DNA of 5,359 nucleotides, taken from an uncultured Oscillospiraceae bacterium (GTDB taxonomy: Bacteria > Bacillota > Clostridia > Oscillospirales > Acutalibacteraceae). The stretch is from positions 1 to 5,359 of the forward strand of contig UREO01000213.1 in NCBI GenBank assembly GCA_900546895.1, written 5' to 3'. Every line of letters begins with the position of its first letter. The first letter of the stretch is position 1. The notes under the pieces are model-generated. The model was not told the DNA's origin. It did no database searches and saw only the letters and a program-made list of their open reading frames with translations. Position numbers and translations under genes: made by a program. Below, piece by piece: positions 1-5,359 of this stretch.

Positions 1-46
1 AGATCTGCGCATGTCTCGTGGGCTCGGAGATGTGTATAAGAGACAG
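1..46. other. Untrimmed Nextera i7 adapter (sequencing artefact), left end
   Basis: This is not genomic DNA. Bases 1-4 match the end of the Illumina P7 primer, 5-12 (CTGCGCAT) are an i7 index, 13-27 are the Nextera read-2 adapter stem, and 28-46 are the 19-bp Tn5 mosaic end AGATGTGTATAAGAGACAG. The index read in the other direction is ATGCGCAG, which from memory is Nextera XT index N722. Genomic sequence begins at 47. The adapter happens to be open in the reading frame of the first gene and supplies a false ATG at 11. Confidence 0.98.
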
Positions 47-571
47 GTGGTGGACGGCGGGCCCTGCGGGGTCGGGGTGGAATCGACGGTCATTACCTTG
101 GCTTGTAATCCCCCGCGCCTGTTAAGGCCGGGCGGGATTACGCTGGAGCAGCTCCGCAGTGTTCTGGGAACGGTGGAAATGGACAGCGCGGTGCTGCATC
201 CGCTGAAGGAAGGCGTTCGCGCTTCTTCTCCCGGCATGAAGTATAAGCATTATTCGCCGAAAGCGAACGTAATTATCATTGACGGCAGGTTTGATGCATA
301 TAGAAATTATGTAAACAGCCATGACGGCGACGGTACCGCGGCCCTCTGCTACAGCGGGGAGGACGCGGAGCTGACGGTTCCGACCGTTTGCTACGGCGGG
401 GAATACGATTACGGCGAGCAGGCGCGCGAGCTTTTCGATGCGCTGCGCCGTCTTGACGAAATTCATGCGAAAACCGTTTATGCACGCTGCCCGGAGCCGG
501 AAGGAGTGGGTCTTGCCGTTTATAACCGGCTGATCCGCGCGGCTGGATTTGAGGTGCTTCATCTTGACTGA
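47..571 (+). CDS. tsaC: L-threonylcarbamoyladenylate synthase, Sua5/YwlC type (5' truncated)
   Basis: The enzyme makes threonylcarbamoyl-AMP from threonine, bicarbonate and ATP, the first step of the t6A37 modification of ANN-decoding tRNAs; it is cytosolic. Only the last 174 residues are present; Sua5-type proteins are usually around 330-350. The fragment begins in the YrdC-like catalytic domain. It shows VGVESTVI (fragment residues 9-16) and LRPGGIT (26-32), then the linker SPGMKYKHYSP (61-71), which is typical of Sua5 and absent from short TsaC. The C-terminal Sua5 domain follows and ends with EGVGLAVYNRLIRAA. Those motifs make it Sua5-like rather than a short TsaC/YrdC. The true start is outside the window. 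The open frame runs back to an ATG at 11, but that start and the next 11 codons are sequencing adapter. The stop overlaps the proposed coaE start by 8 bp, so the two genes are probably co-transcribed. Confidence 0.93.
   Translation: MVDGGPCGVGVESTVITLACNPPRLLRPGGITLEQLRSVLGTVEMDSAVLHPLKEGVRASSPGMKYKHYSPKANVIIIDGRFDAYRNYVNSHDGDGTAALCYSGEDAELTVPTVCYGGEYDYGEQARELFDALRRLDEIHAKTVYARCPEPEGVGLAVYNRLIRAAGFEVLHLD
551..556 (+). promoter_or_regulatory. Ribosome binding site for coaE
   Basis: GAGGTG lies 7 nt before the TTG at 564, inside the end of the upstream gene. This spacing favours TTG 564 over the in-frame TTG at 549, which lies upstream of the GAGGTG itself and would add five residues not expected before the first beta strand of a CoaE protein. 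Confidence 0.6.
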
Positions 572-1169
572 TCTGGTAATCGGATTGACCGGCCCGACAG
601 GCGCTGGAAAATCGACTGTGGCCGCCGCCTTTCAGAGGGCTGGCTGTCTGATTGTGGACGCGGACCGGATTGCCCGCGAAACCATTGCGGACGAAAAATG
701 CCTTGCGGCTTTAAAGGCCGAATTCGGGAATGATATTGTCGGGGAAGACAACTGTCTCAACCGCACTTTGCTGGCGCAGCGCGCCTTTGCCGATCTAAGA
801 AGCACAGAGCGGCTGAATGCGATTACTCATCCGCTGATCAAGGAGGAAATGATCCGCAAAATCGCCGATTACCGGCAACAAACGGCGAAGGCGATTATTC
901 TGGACGTTCCTCTCCTTTTTGAAAGCGGAGCCGATTCGCTTTGCACAACCTCTGTGGCCGTCACCGCACCCGCCGAAGTCCGGCTTTACCGCATTGTAAA
1001 CCGCGATTCCATAACGCCGGAGCTGGCCAGGGCGCGGATGAGCACGCAGCAGGACGACGCGTATTACAGTTCCCGCGCACGGTATCAGCTTACCGGTACC
1101 ATGAGTGACGACGATATCCAAGAAAAAGTGAATCAGCTTTTGGAGAAAATTATCGGAGATTATGCATGA
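564..1169 (+). CDS. coaE: Dephospho-CoA kinase
   Basis: CoaE phosphorylates the 3'-hydroxyl of the ribose in dephospho-CoA using ATP, the last step of coenzyme A synthesis, in the cytosol. The 201-residue product has the normal family length. A P-loop, GPTGAGKST, lies at residues 10-18 right after the first strand (LVIGLTG). The substrate-binding DAD motif is at 32-34, the conserved HP at 89-90, DVPLLFE at 114-120, and the LID-like R143..R147 and RARMSTQ (156-162) follow. The P-loop is GPTGAG rather than the GGIGSG of enterobacterial CoaE. The usual C-terminal 'AD-x-I-x-N' stretch is degenerate (RYQLTGTMSDDD, 173-184). Neither change removes a catalytic residue I can identify. The start is TTG at 564, chosen because GAGGTG sits 7 nt upstream and the protein then begins MTDLVIGLTG. 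The gene overlaps the upstream stop by 8 bp and the downstream start by 4 bp (ATGA). Confidence 0.95.
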   Translation: MTDLVIGLTGPTGAGKSTVAAAFQRAGCLIVDADRIARETIADEKCLAALKAEFGNDIVGEDNCLNRTLLAQRAFADLRSTERLNAITHPLIKEEMIRKIADYRQQTAKAIILDVPLLFESGADSLCTTSVAVTAPAEVRLYRIVNRDSITPELARARMSTQQDDAYYSSRARYQLTGTMSDDDIQEKVNQLLEKIIGDYA

Positions 1170-1765
1170 AACATTTTAAAAGAATTCTTCTGGCCTGCGC
1201 CGCGGCCGTCATTTTGTTGCTGATCGGTTATTTTGCCTTGAATCGGGGGTATACTTTTTTCATGAAAAGGGCGTATCCCCTTCAATATACACAGCTTGTG
1301 GCGAAAGAGGCGACAGCCAACCGGCTTGATCCTGCGCTGGTTTATTCCGTGATCAAGGCGGAGAGCAATTTTGACCCGAACGCCCGGTCTCACGCCGGGG
1401 CCGTCGGCCTGATGCAAATGACGCCGGATACCTTTGAGTGGGTGCAGACCAAGCTGAAAAGCGACACGAAGTACGCGGAAGAGGATCTTTACGCGCCGGA
1501 CATCAGCATTCGTTACGGCTGCAAGCTTCTGGCCCTTCTGTTTGAGAGGTACAGCGAGAAGGCGACCGCCTTGAGCGCGTACAACGCCGGAATCGGTACG
1601 GTAAACACATGGCTGAAAAATCCGGATATTTCCAAAGACGGCGCCGTGCTTGACAGCATCCCCTACGAGGAAACGAGAAATTATGTGGACGCCGTCTTAA
1701 AGAATTATGCGAATTATAAAAAACTATATCAATTTAACAGCAAAGGAGAAACAATCGATGGCTAA
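1166..1765 (+). CDS. Membrane-anchored lytic transglycosylase, SLT domain (GH23-like)
   Basis: Lytic transglycosylases cleave the MurNAc-GlcNAc bond of peptidoglycan without water, forming 1,6-anhydroMurNAc ends. This 199-residue protein has a basic start (KHFKR) and one hydrophobic helix at about 7-25, so it should be held by its N-terminus with the enzyme outside the membrane. The SLT domain spans about 40-185. The catalytic glutamate is E66 in VIKAESNFDPNA. GAVGLMQMTP (78-87), ALSAYNAG (135-142) and IPYEETRNYV (165-174) are the other family motifs, all intact. There are no LysM or other wall-binding repeats, so this is the minimal single-domain form found in many Clostridia. The ATG at 1166 overlaps the coaE stop (ATGA), with CGGAG about 7 nt upstream. 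The 3' end overlaps the next gene by 8 bp. A role in cell-wall remodelling is inferred from the family. Confidence 0.92.
   Translation: MKHFKRILLACAAAVILLLIGYFALNRGYTFFMKRAYPLQYTQLVAKEATANRLDPALVYSVIKAESNFDPNARSHAGAVGLMQMTPDTFEWVQTKLKSDTKYAEEDLYAPDISIRYGCKLLALLFERYSEKATALSAYNAGIGTVNTWLKNPDISKDGAVLDSIPYEETRNYVDAVLKNYANYKKLYQFNSKGETIDG
1742..1748 (+). promoter_or_regulatory. Ribosome binding site for the M18 aminopeptidase
   Basis: AAAGGAG ends 9 nt before the ATG at 1758 and lies inside the last codons of the transglycosylase gene. It fixes the start at 1758 rather than the in-frame ATG at 1707, which would add 17 residues and overlap the upstream gene by 59 bp. Confidence 0.8.
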
Positions 1766-3170
1766 GAAATATGAAAAAGACGAATTGAAAAAGCTGACGG
1801 AGGAGCTTTTGCTCAACCGGAAAAACGGCTATTTTCAAATGGAGGATGAGACGGTTAAAAAGGCCGATGATTTCTGCGAGGATTACAAAAAGTTTTTGAA
1901 TCTGGCGAAAACAGAGCGCGAAGTGGCCGCTTTTGCGTTGAAGGCGGCTGAAAAGGCCGGATTTGTGCCCTTTGACCCTCAGAAAAAATATCAGGCGGGA
2001 GATAAGGTTTATTATAACAACCGCGGAAAGGCCGTGATCCTTGCAGTGATCGGCAAAAACGGCTGTAAAAACGGCGTGCGTATCGCCGCCGCCCATATCG
2101 ATTCGCCAAGGCTTGATCTGAAACCCCATCCGCTTTATGAGAAAGACGACATTGCGTTCTTTAAATCCCATTATTACGGCGGAATCAAAAAATATCAGTG
2201 GACCGCCATTCCTCTCTCCATGCACGGCCTTGCCGTACGCAAAGACGGCGTTTCCGTGGAAATCCGTATCGGCGAGGAGCCGGGCGAACCGCAGTTCTGC
2301 ATAACCGATCTGCTTCCGCACCTCAGTGCCGAACAGATGGAAAAGAAGCTTTCCAAAGCGATCGAGGGCGAAAACCTGAACATCGTTTCCGGCAGCCGTC
2401 CTGTCCGGGCCGACGAAGGTGAAAATCTGGTAAAGCTGAACATTATGAAACTGATTCACGACAAATACGGGATGACCGAGGAGGATTTCGTTTCCGCGGA
2501 TATTGAATTCGTACCGGCGTTCAAAGCTTCCGATATCGGTTTCGACCGCAGCATGATCGGCGCTTACGGCCACGACGACAGGGTCTGCGCCTATCCGGCT
2601 CTCATGGCCGCTCTGCAGGCCGGAATACCCGACAGCACCATCCTTACGGTTCTGGCCGACAAAGAGGAAATCGGCAGCGACGGAAACACCGGCCTGAACT
2701 CCCAGTTTATGCGCTATTTCATTTCCGATCTGGCTCATGCCGAAGGGCTGGAAGCAAGACATGTTTTGAGTAAATCCAAATGTCTTTCCGCTGATGTGAC
2801 GGCCGCGTATGACCCAAACTACGCCAGTGCGTACGAGCCGACCAATTCCTGCTATATCAACGACGGTGTCGGTATGGCCAAATACACCGGTTCCAGGGGA
2901 AAGAGCGGCTCCAGCGAGGCGTCTGCGGAATTCGTCGCCGAGGTAAGAAACATTTTTGAGCAGAACGACGTGCTGTGGCAGATCGGCGAGCTGGGCAAGG
3001 TGGACGGCGGCGGCGGCGGAACCGTTGCGTTATACATTGCCAATCTGAATGTGGATGTTCTCGACGTCGGCGTTCCGGTTCTTTCGATGCATTCTCCGTT
3101 TGAGATTGTAGCGAAACTGGACGTCTATATGACCTATAAGGGAATCAAGGCTTTTTACGAGGCGAGCTGA
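1758..3170 (+). CDS. M18 family zinc aminopeptidase
   Basis: M18 enzymes are cytosolic, dinuclear-zinc aminopeptidases that remove N-terminal residues from peptides, often acidic ones, and usually form large tetrahedral dodecamers. The 470-residue product has the family length. Expected metal and catalytic positions are all present: H113 in AAHIDSPRLD, D273 in GHDDRVCAYP, E303/E304 in DKEEIGSDG, D346 in LSADVTAAYDP, and H445 in LSMHSPFEI. The segment between about 125 and 250 fits the butterfly-shaped oligomerisation domain inserted in the catalytic fold. There is no signal peptide. A glycine run, DGGGGG, occurs at 416-421. The start at 1758 is supported by AAAGGAG and by the sequence MAKKYEKDEL. 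The gene overlaps the transglycosylase stop by 8 bp, so it belongs to the same operon. Substrate preference cannot be read from the sequence; aspartyl, leucyl or broader specificity are all possible. Confidence 0.95.
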   Translation: MAKKYEKDELKKLTEELLLNRKNGYFQMEDETVKKADDFCEDYKKFLNLAKTEREVAAFALKAAEKAGFVPFDPQKKYQAGDKVYYNNRGKAVILAVIGKNGCKNGVRIAAAHIDSPRLDLKPHPLYEKDDIAFFKSHYYGGIKKYQWTAIPLSMHGLAVRKDGVSVEIRIGEEPGEPQFCITDLLPHLSAEQMEKKLSKAIEGENLNIVSGSRPVRADEGENLVKLNIMKLIHDKYGMTEEDFVSADIEFVPAFKASDIGFDRSMIGAYGHDDRVCAYPALMAALQAGIPDSTILTVLADKEEIGSDGNTGLNSQFMRYFISDLAHAEGLEARHVLSKSKCLSADVTAAYDPNYASAYEPTNSCYINDGVGMAKYTGSRGKSGSSEASAEFVAEVRNIFEQNDVLWQIGELGKVDGGGGGTVALYIANLNVDVLDVGVPVLSMHSPFEIVAKLDVYMTYKGIKAFYEAS

Positions 3171-3192
3171 AAAAACACCGTTATCCGGGGAC

Positions 3193-3199
3193 AGGAGGG
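3193..3199 (+). promoter_or_regulatory. Strong ribosome binding site for the small ORF at 3205
   Basis: AGGAGGG, a near-perfect match to the anti-Shine-Dalgarno core, sits 5-6 nt before the ATG at 3205. It is the main reason to treat this short frame as a real gene. Confidence 0.75.
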
Positions 3200-3204
3200 C
3201 TGAC

Positions 3205-3387
3205 ATGAACCCGCTTTTATCGCCGCTTAGAAAAAGCACGGCCGTTTTTTGCGCCTTGCTGGCGCTGACGGCCTGTGCGGGCATCCTTGCGGTCTGCCGC
3301 TCGGGTTCTCCAAAAAAACCGGAGGAGTATGAAAATAGCGATTCCGTTGAGAAAATCAGCTTTGCGGATTATCTCTCGGGCGATTGA
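3205..3387 (+). CDS. Small membrane or lipoprotein-like protein, function unknown
   Basis: I do not recognise this 60-residue protein. It has a short basic start (R9, K10), a hydrophobic stretch at about 12-31 and a charged, acidic tail (KKPEEYENSDSVEKISFADYLSGD). The segment LTAC (21-24) fits a lipobox, which would give a lipoprotein with C24 as its first mature residue. However, the hydrophobic run continues past the cysteine to C31, so a single membrane-spanning helix with an external or internal acidic tail is equally possible. Three cysteines lie in or next to the hydrophobic part (C16, C24, C31). The gene starts 34 nt after the M18 stop, has a strong AGGAGG site, and is the last gene before a hairpin terminator. 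That makes it likely to be the tail gene of the operon. Translation is supported by the start region only; no family assignment is offered. Confidence 0.6.
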   Translation: MNPLLSPLRKSTAVFCALLALTACAGILAVCRSGSPKKPEEYENSDSVEKISFADYLSGD

Positions 3388-3401
3388 GACCTTATAAGAA
3401 T

Positions 3402-3447
3402 AAAAACAGCCTGACACTGTGGGGAAAACACAGGTCAGGCTGTTTTT
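3402..3447. terminator. Bidirectional intrinsic terminator between convergent genes
   Basis: The arms 3402-3415 (AAAAACAGCCTGAC) and 3434-3447 are perfect inverted repeats of 14 bp. The hairpin continues inward with CTGTG (3417-3421) pairing with CACAG (3429-3433) after a single bulged A, leaving a 7-nt loop. An A5 run opens the left arm and a T5 run closes the right arm, so RNA from either strand ends in a GC stem plus U tract. It lies 14 nt after the small plus-strand gene and about 50 nt beyond the pyk stop, so it can serve both transcription units. Confidence 0.92.
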
Positions 3448-3497
3448 GTATCTTTCAAATATAAAATCTCAGGCTTTTTTGAGGCTGAAGGGATGGC

Positions 3498-5255
3498 TTA
3501 CAGCGTGCATTTTTCGATTCCGCTGAACACAATGCCGCGGGACGCGTCCAGCGTGACCGTTGTGCCGCTCTTTAAAATCTGCACCGCGTTTTCCGCCGCG
3601 ACGATCACCGGCTTGTCCAGTGTCAGCCCGACAATTGCCGCGTGGGAGTTCATTCCGCCGAATTCGGTGATGATTCCCGCCGCGTTTTTTATGATACGGA
3701 GAATTTTGTTGCTGGTCTGCGGAATGACGAGGATATCGCCGTCCTTAAAATTTTTCAGTGCTTCGTCCTCGTCGGCACAGACGCACAGGTTGCCGCAGAC
3801 GGCTCCTTTGGTAACGCCGATGCCGGATACCAGTACGTCGCCGACCAGCTGGACCTTCAGAAGATTGGTGGTGCCGGAAACGCCGAGTGGCACACCGGCG
3901 GTAATCACCGCGAGGTCTCCGTTTTTGACAAGGCCCTGATTGCGGGCAACATCGACTACGTGGTCGAACAGCTCGTCGGTGTTATCTTTTTCATCCATCA
4001 TAATCGGCACAACGCCCCAGGAAAGATTCATCTGGCGCTGGACGGTGGCGTCGGTGGTCCCGCTGATGATCGGGCATTCCGGACGGTACTTGGAAATCAT
4101 GCGGGCGGTTCTGCCGGATTTCGTCACGGTCATAATCGCGACCGCACCGAGGTCCTGGGCGGTTGTACAGGTTGCATGGGAGATCGCGGAGGTAACGTTG
4201 GGCTGTTCGTTAAAATCACGTTTTTCAAAACGGCCTTTGTAATCAATATCGCGTTCGGTGCGCTCCGCAATGGTCGCCATGGTTTTCAAAGACTGAATCG
4301 GGTAGTTCCCCGCGGCGGTTTCGCCGGAGAGCATGATGGCGCTGGTTCCGTCGTAAATGGCGTTTGCGACGTCGGTAGCTTCCGCACGTGTCGGACGCGG
4401 ATTCTTGATCATGGAATCCAGCATCTGGGTCGCTGTAATGACCTGCAGGCCGGAATTGTAAGCCTTTTTGATCAGCTTTTTCTGGATAACGGGGATTTCC
4501 TGAAGCGGAATCTCTACGCCGAGGTCGCCTCTGGCGACCATAATGCCGTCCGATACCCGGATAATATCGTCAATATTTTCCACACCGTCGGAATTTTCAA
4601 TTTTGGCAATGATGCGGATTTTATGGCAGTTATGTTTTTCCAGCTCCGTTCTCAGTTCGATAATGTCTTTTGCGCTGCGCGTAAAGGAAGCGGCGATAAA
4701 GTCAAAGTCCTCCCGCACGGCGAAAGCAATATCTTCCTTGTCCTTTTCGCTGATAAACGGAAGGGAAAGATTGATGCCCGGTACATTGATTCCCTTATGG
4801 GCCGAAATGGTTCCGCCGTTGACGACGCTGCAGTGGATATCGGTTTCGGTGCAGGAAAGGACTTTCAGTTCAATCAGGCCGTCGTCGATCAGAATTCTGG
4901 CCCCGGTGGAAACCTCCAGCGGAAGACGCTCGAAAGTGATGGAAGCAATGGTTTCGTCACCGACAATATCCCGGCTGGTCAGCGTAAAGCTTTCCCCGGT
5001 TTTCAGTGTGATTTTCGGCTGATTAAAGTCCCTGACACGGATTTCAGGCCCTTTGGTGTCAAGCAGAAGAGCGACGGGAATTTTGAGTTCGCTGCGCAGC
5101 TTTTTTACGGCGTCCGCGCGTACCTTCTGTTCCGCAGAGGTTTGATGGGAGAAGTTCAGTCGGGCGACATCCATGCCGGCGAGCATCAGCTGCCGCAGTA
5201 CGTCGATATTATCTGTCGCAGGGCCGAGAGTACATATGATTTTGGTTTTTCTCAT
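3498..5255 (-). CDS. pyk: Pyruvate kinase with extra C-terminal PEP-utilizer-like domain
   Basis: Pyruvate kinase transfers phosphate from phosphoenolpyruvate to ADP, giving pyruvate and ATP, the last ATP-yielding step of glycolysis; it works in the cytosol, normally as a tetramer. The 585-residue length matches Bacillus-type enzymes. Motifs in order are ARLNFSH (31-37, with R32, N34, S36), LDTKGPEIR (65-73), IDDG (123-126), IIAKIEN (215-221) with catalytic K218 and metal ligand E220, VARGDLGVEIP (240-250) with metal ligand D244, and ATQMLDSM (275-282), followed by the NPRPTRAEATDVANAI segment and LSGETA (309-314). After the allosteric C domain (about 350-472) comes an extra domain (about 475-585) resembling the phosphohistidine domain of PEP-utilizing enzymes, with GGMNSHAAIVG (533-543) keeping H538. 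The start is ATG at 5255 with GGAG (5268-5265) 9 nt upstream. The gene is transcribed alone in this window, convergent to the other operon. Codon use avoids TTA, CTA and TCA over most of its length. Confidence 0.98.
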   Translation of the reverse strand: MRKTKIICTLGPATDNIDVLRQLMLAGMDVARLNFSHQTSAEQKVRADAVKKLRSELKIPVALLLDTKGPEIRVRDFNQPKITLKTGESFTLTSRDIVGDETIASITFERLPLEVSTGARILIDDGLIELKVLSCTETDIHCSVVNGGTISAHKGINVPGINLSLPFISEKDKEDIAFAVREDFDFIAASFTRSAKDIIELRTELEKHNCHKIRIIAKIENSDGVENIDDIIRVSDGIMVARGDLGVEIPLQEIPVIQKKLIKKAYNSGLQVITATQMLDSMIKNPRPTRAEATDVANAIYDGTSAIMLSGETAAGNYPIQSLKTMATIAERTERDIDYKGRFEKRDFNEQPNVTSAISHATCTTAQDLGAVAIMTVTKSGRTARMISKYRPECPIISGTTDATVQRQMNLSWGVVPIMMDEKDNTDELFDHVVDVARNQGLVKNGDLAVITAGVPLGVSGTTNLLKVQLVGDVLVSGIGVTKGAVCGNLCVCADEDEALKNFKDGDILVIPQTSNKILRIIKNAAGIITEFGGMNSHAAIVGLTLDKPVIVAAENAVQILKSGTTVTLDASRGIVFSGIEKCTL

Positions 5256-5264
5256 GTTCTAAGA

Positions 5265-5268
5265 CTCC
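5265..5268 (-). promoter_or_regulatory. Ribosome binding site for pyk
   Basis: On the minus strand GGAG (within GGATTGGAG) lies 9 nt before the pyk ATG. It is the only purine-rich match near the start and agrees with the conserved N-terminus MRKTKIICTLGPAT. Confidence 0.65.
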
Positions 5269-5305
5269 AATCCTAACGTAAAAATAGAAATCAAAAACTT
5301 TACCC

Positions 5306-5311
5306 AGTATA
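5306..5311 (-). promoter_or_regulatory. Possible -10 box of the pyk promoter
   Basis: The minus strand reads TATACT here, one base from the consensus TATAAT, about 50 nt before the pyk start. A -35 box at normal spacing would fall at about 5329-5334, which is adapter sequence, so the promoter cannot be completed from this contig. The call rests on one hexamer in an AT-rich leader and is tentative. Confidence 0.3.
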
Positions 5312-5315
5312 TATG

Positions 5316-5359
5316 CTGTCTCTTATACACATCTCCGAGCCCACGAGACATGCGCAGAT
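5316..5359. other. Untrimmed Nextera i7 adapter (sequencing artefact), right end
   Basis: Genomic sequence stops at 5315. Bases 5316-5334 are the mosaic end CTGTCTCTTATACACATCT, 5335-5349 the i7 adapter stem, 5350-5357 the index ATGCGCAG, and 5358-5359 the first bases of the P7 tail. This segment is the exact reverse complement of 3-46. Confidence 0.98.

Noticed and set aside
1707..1757. N-terminal extension of the M18 protein to the ATG at 1707
   Set aside because: The extra 17 residues are read from the transglycosylase gene in another frame, and the AAAGGAG at 1742-1748 points to 1758.
1734..2762. Open minus-strand frame of 342 codons opposite the M18 gene
   Set aside because: It is an in-register shadow of a well-supported aminopeptidase, with no family motifs in its translation.
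3469..3488. Second hairpin just after the pyk stop (7-bp stem with one C-C mismatch on the minus strand)
   Set aside because: The stem is short and interrupted and the following tract is only GATTTTAT. It may help pyk termination slightly, but the strong hairpin at 3402-3447 explains the site better.
3642..5276. Open plus-strand frame of 544 codons opposite pyk
   Set aside because: It lies in exact codon register with a clear pyruvate kinase. The product is a glycine- and aspartate-rich translation with no recognisable domain, and I see no convincing ribosome binding site.
47..5315. CRISPR arrays, tRNA or rRNA genes, riboswitches
   Set aside because: I saw no regularly spaced repeats, no cloverleaf-like sequence and no conserved RNA motif. 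Intergenic space is limited to about 34, 110 and 60 bp.
1..5359. Composite transposon bounded by Tn5 ends
   Set aside because: The ends carry a sequencing index and primer bases, and there is no transposase or other mobile-element gene between them.

Overview
This is a short bacterial contig of about 5.3 kb. Untrimmed Illumina Nextera i7 adapter sits at both ends (1-46 and 5316-5359), so only 47-5315 is genomic. The genes look like those of a low-to-moderate-GC Gram-positive of the Bacillota, most likely class Clostridia. The evidence is a Bacillus-type 585-residue pyruvate kinase with the extra C-terminal domain, a Sua5-type threonylcarbamoyl-AMP synthase, strong AGGAGG-like ribosome binding sites, and a small membrane-anchored lytic transglycosylase beside a clostridial-type M18 aminopeptidase. 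An Oscillospiraceae-like host is my impression from protein style; it is not proven.

Plus strand, 47-3387: a tightly packed run of five genes. They are the 3' part of a Sua5/TsaC gene (tRNA t6A modification), coaE (last step of CoA synthesis), a membrane-anchored SLT-type lytic transglycosylase (peptidoglycan cleavage), an M18 metallo-aminopeptidase (cytosolic peptide turnover), and a 60-residue membrane or lipoprotein-like protein of unknown function. The first three junctions overlap by 8, 4 and 8 bp, which points to one transcript with translational coupling. The gene products do not form one pathway; this looks like a housekeeping operon. Its promoter lies upstream of the window.

3388-3497: the convergent intergenic region. 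It holds a strong A-stem-T hairpin (3402-3447) that can terminate transcription from both sides.

Minus strand, 5255-3498: pyk, pyruvate kinase, complete with all catalytic motifs and a C-terminal phosphohistidine-like domain. Its leader (5256-5315) has a ribosome binding site and a possible -10 box. Any -35 box would fall where the adapter begins.

I see no previously undescribed system here. The most striking structure, a 44-bp perfect terminal inverted repeat containing Tn5 mosaic ends, is a library artefact. It also creates a false start (MSRGLGDVYKRQ) for the first protein. The least explained biological item is the small protein at 3205-3387.
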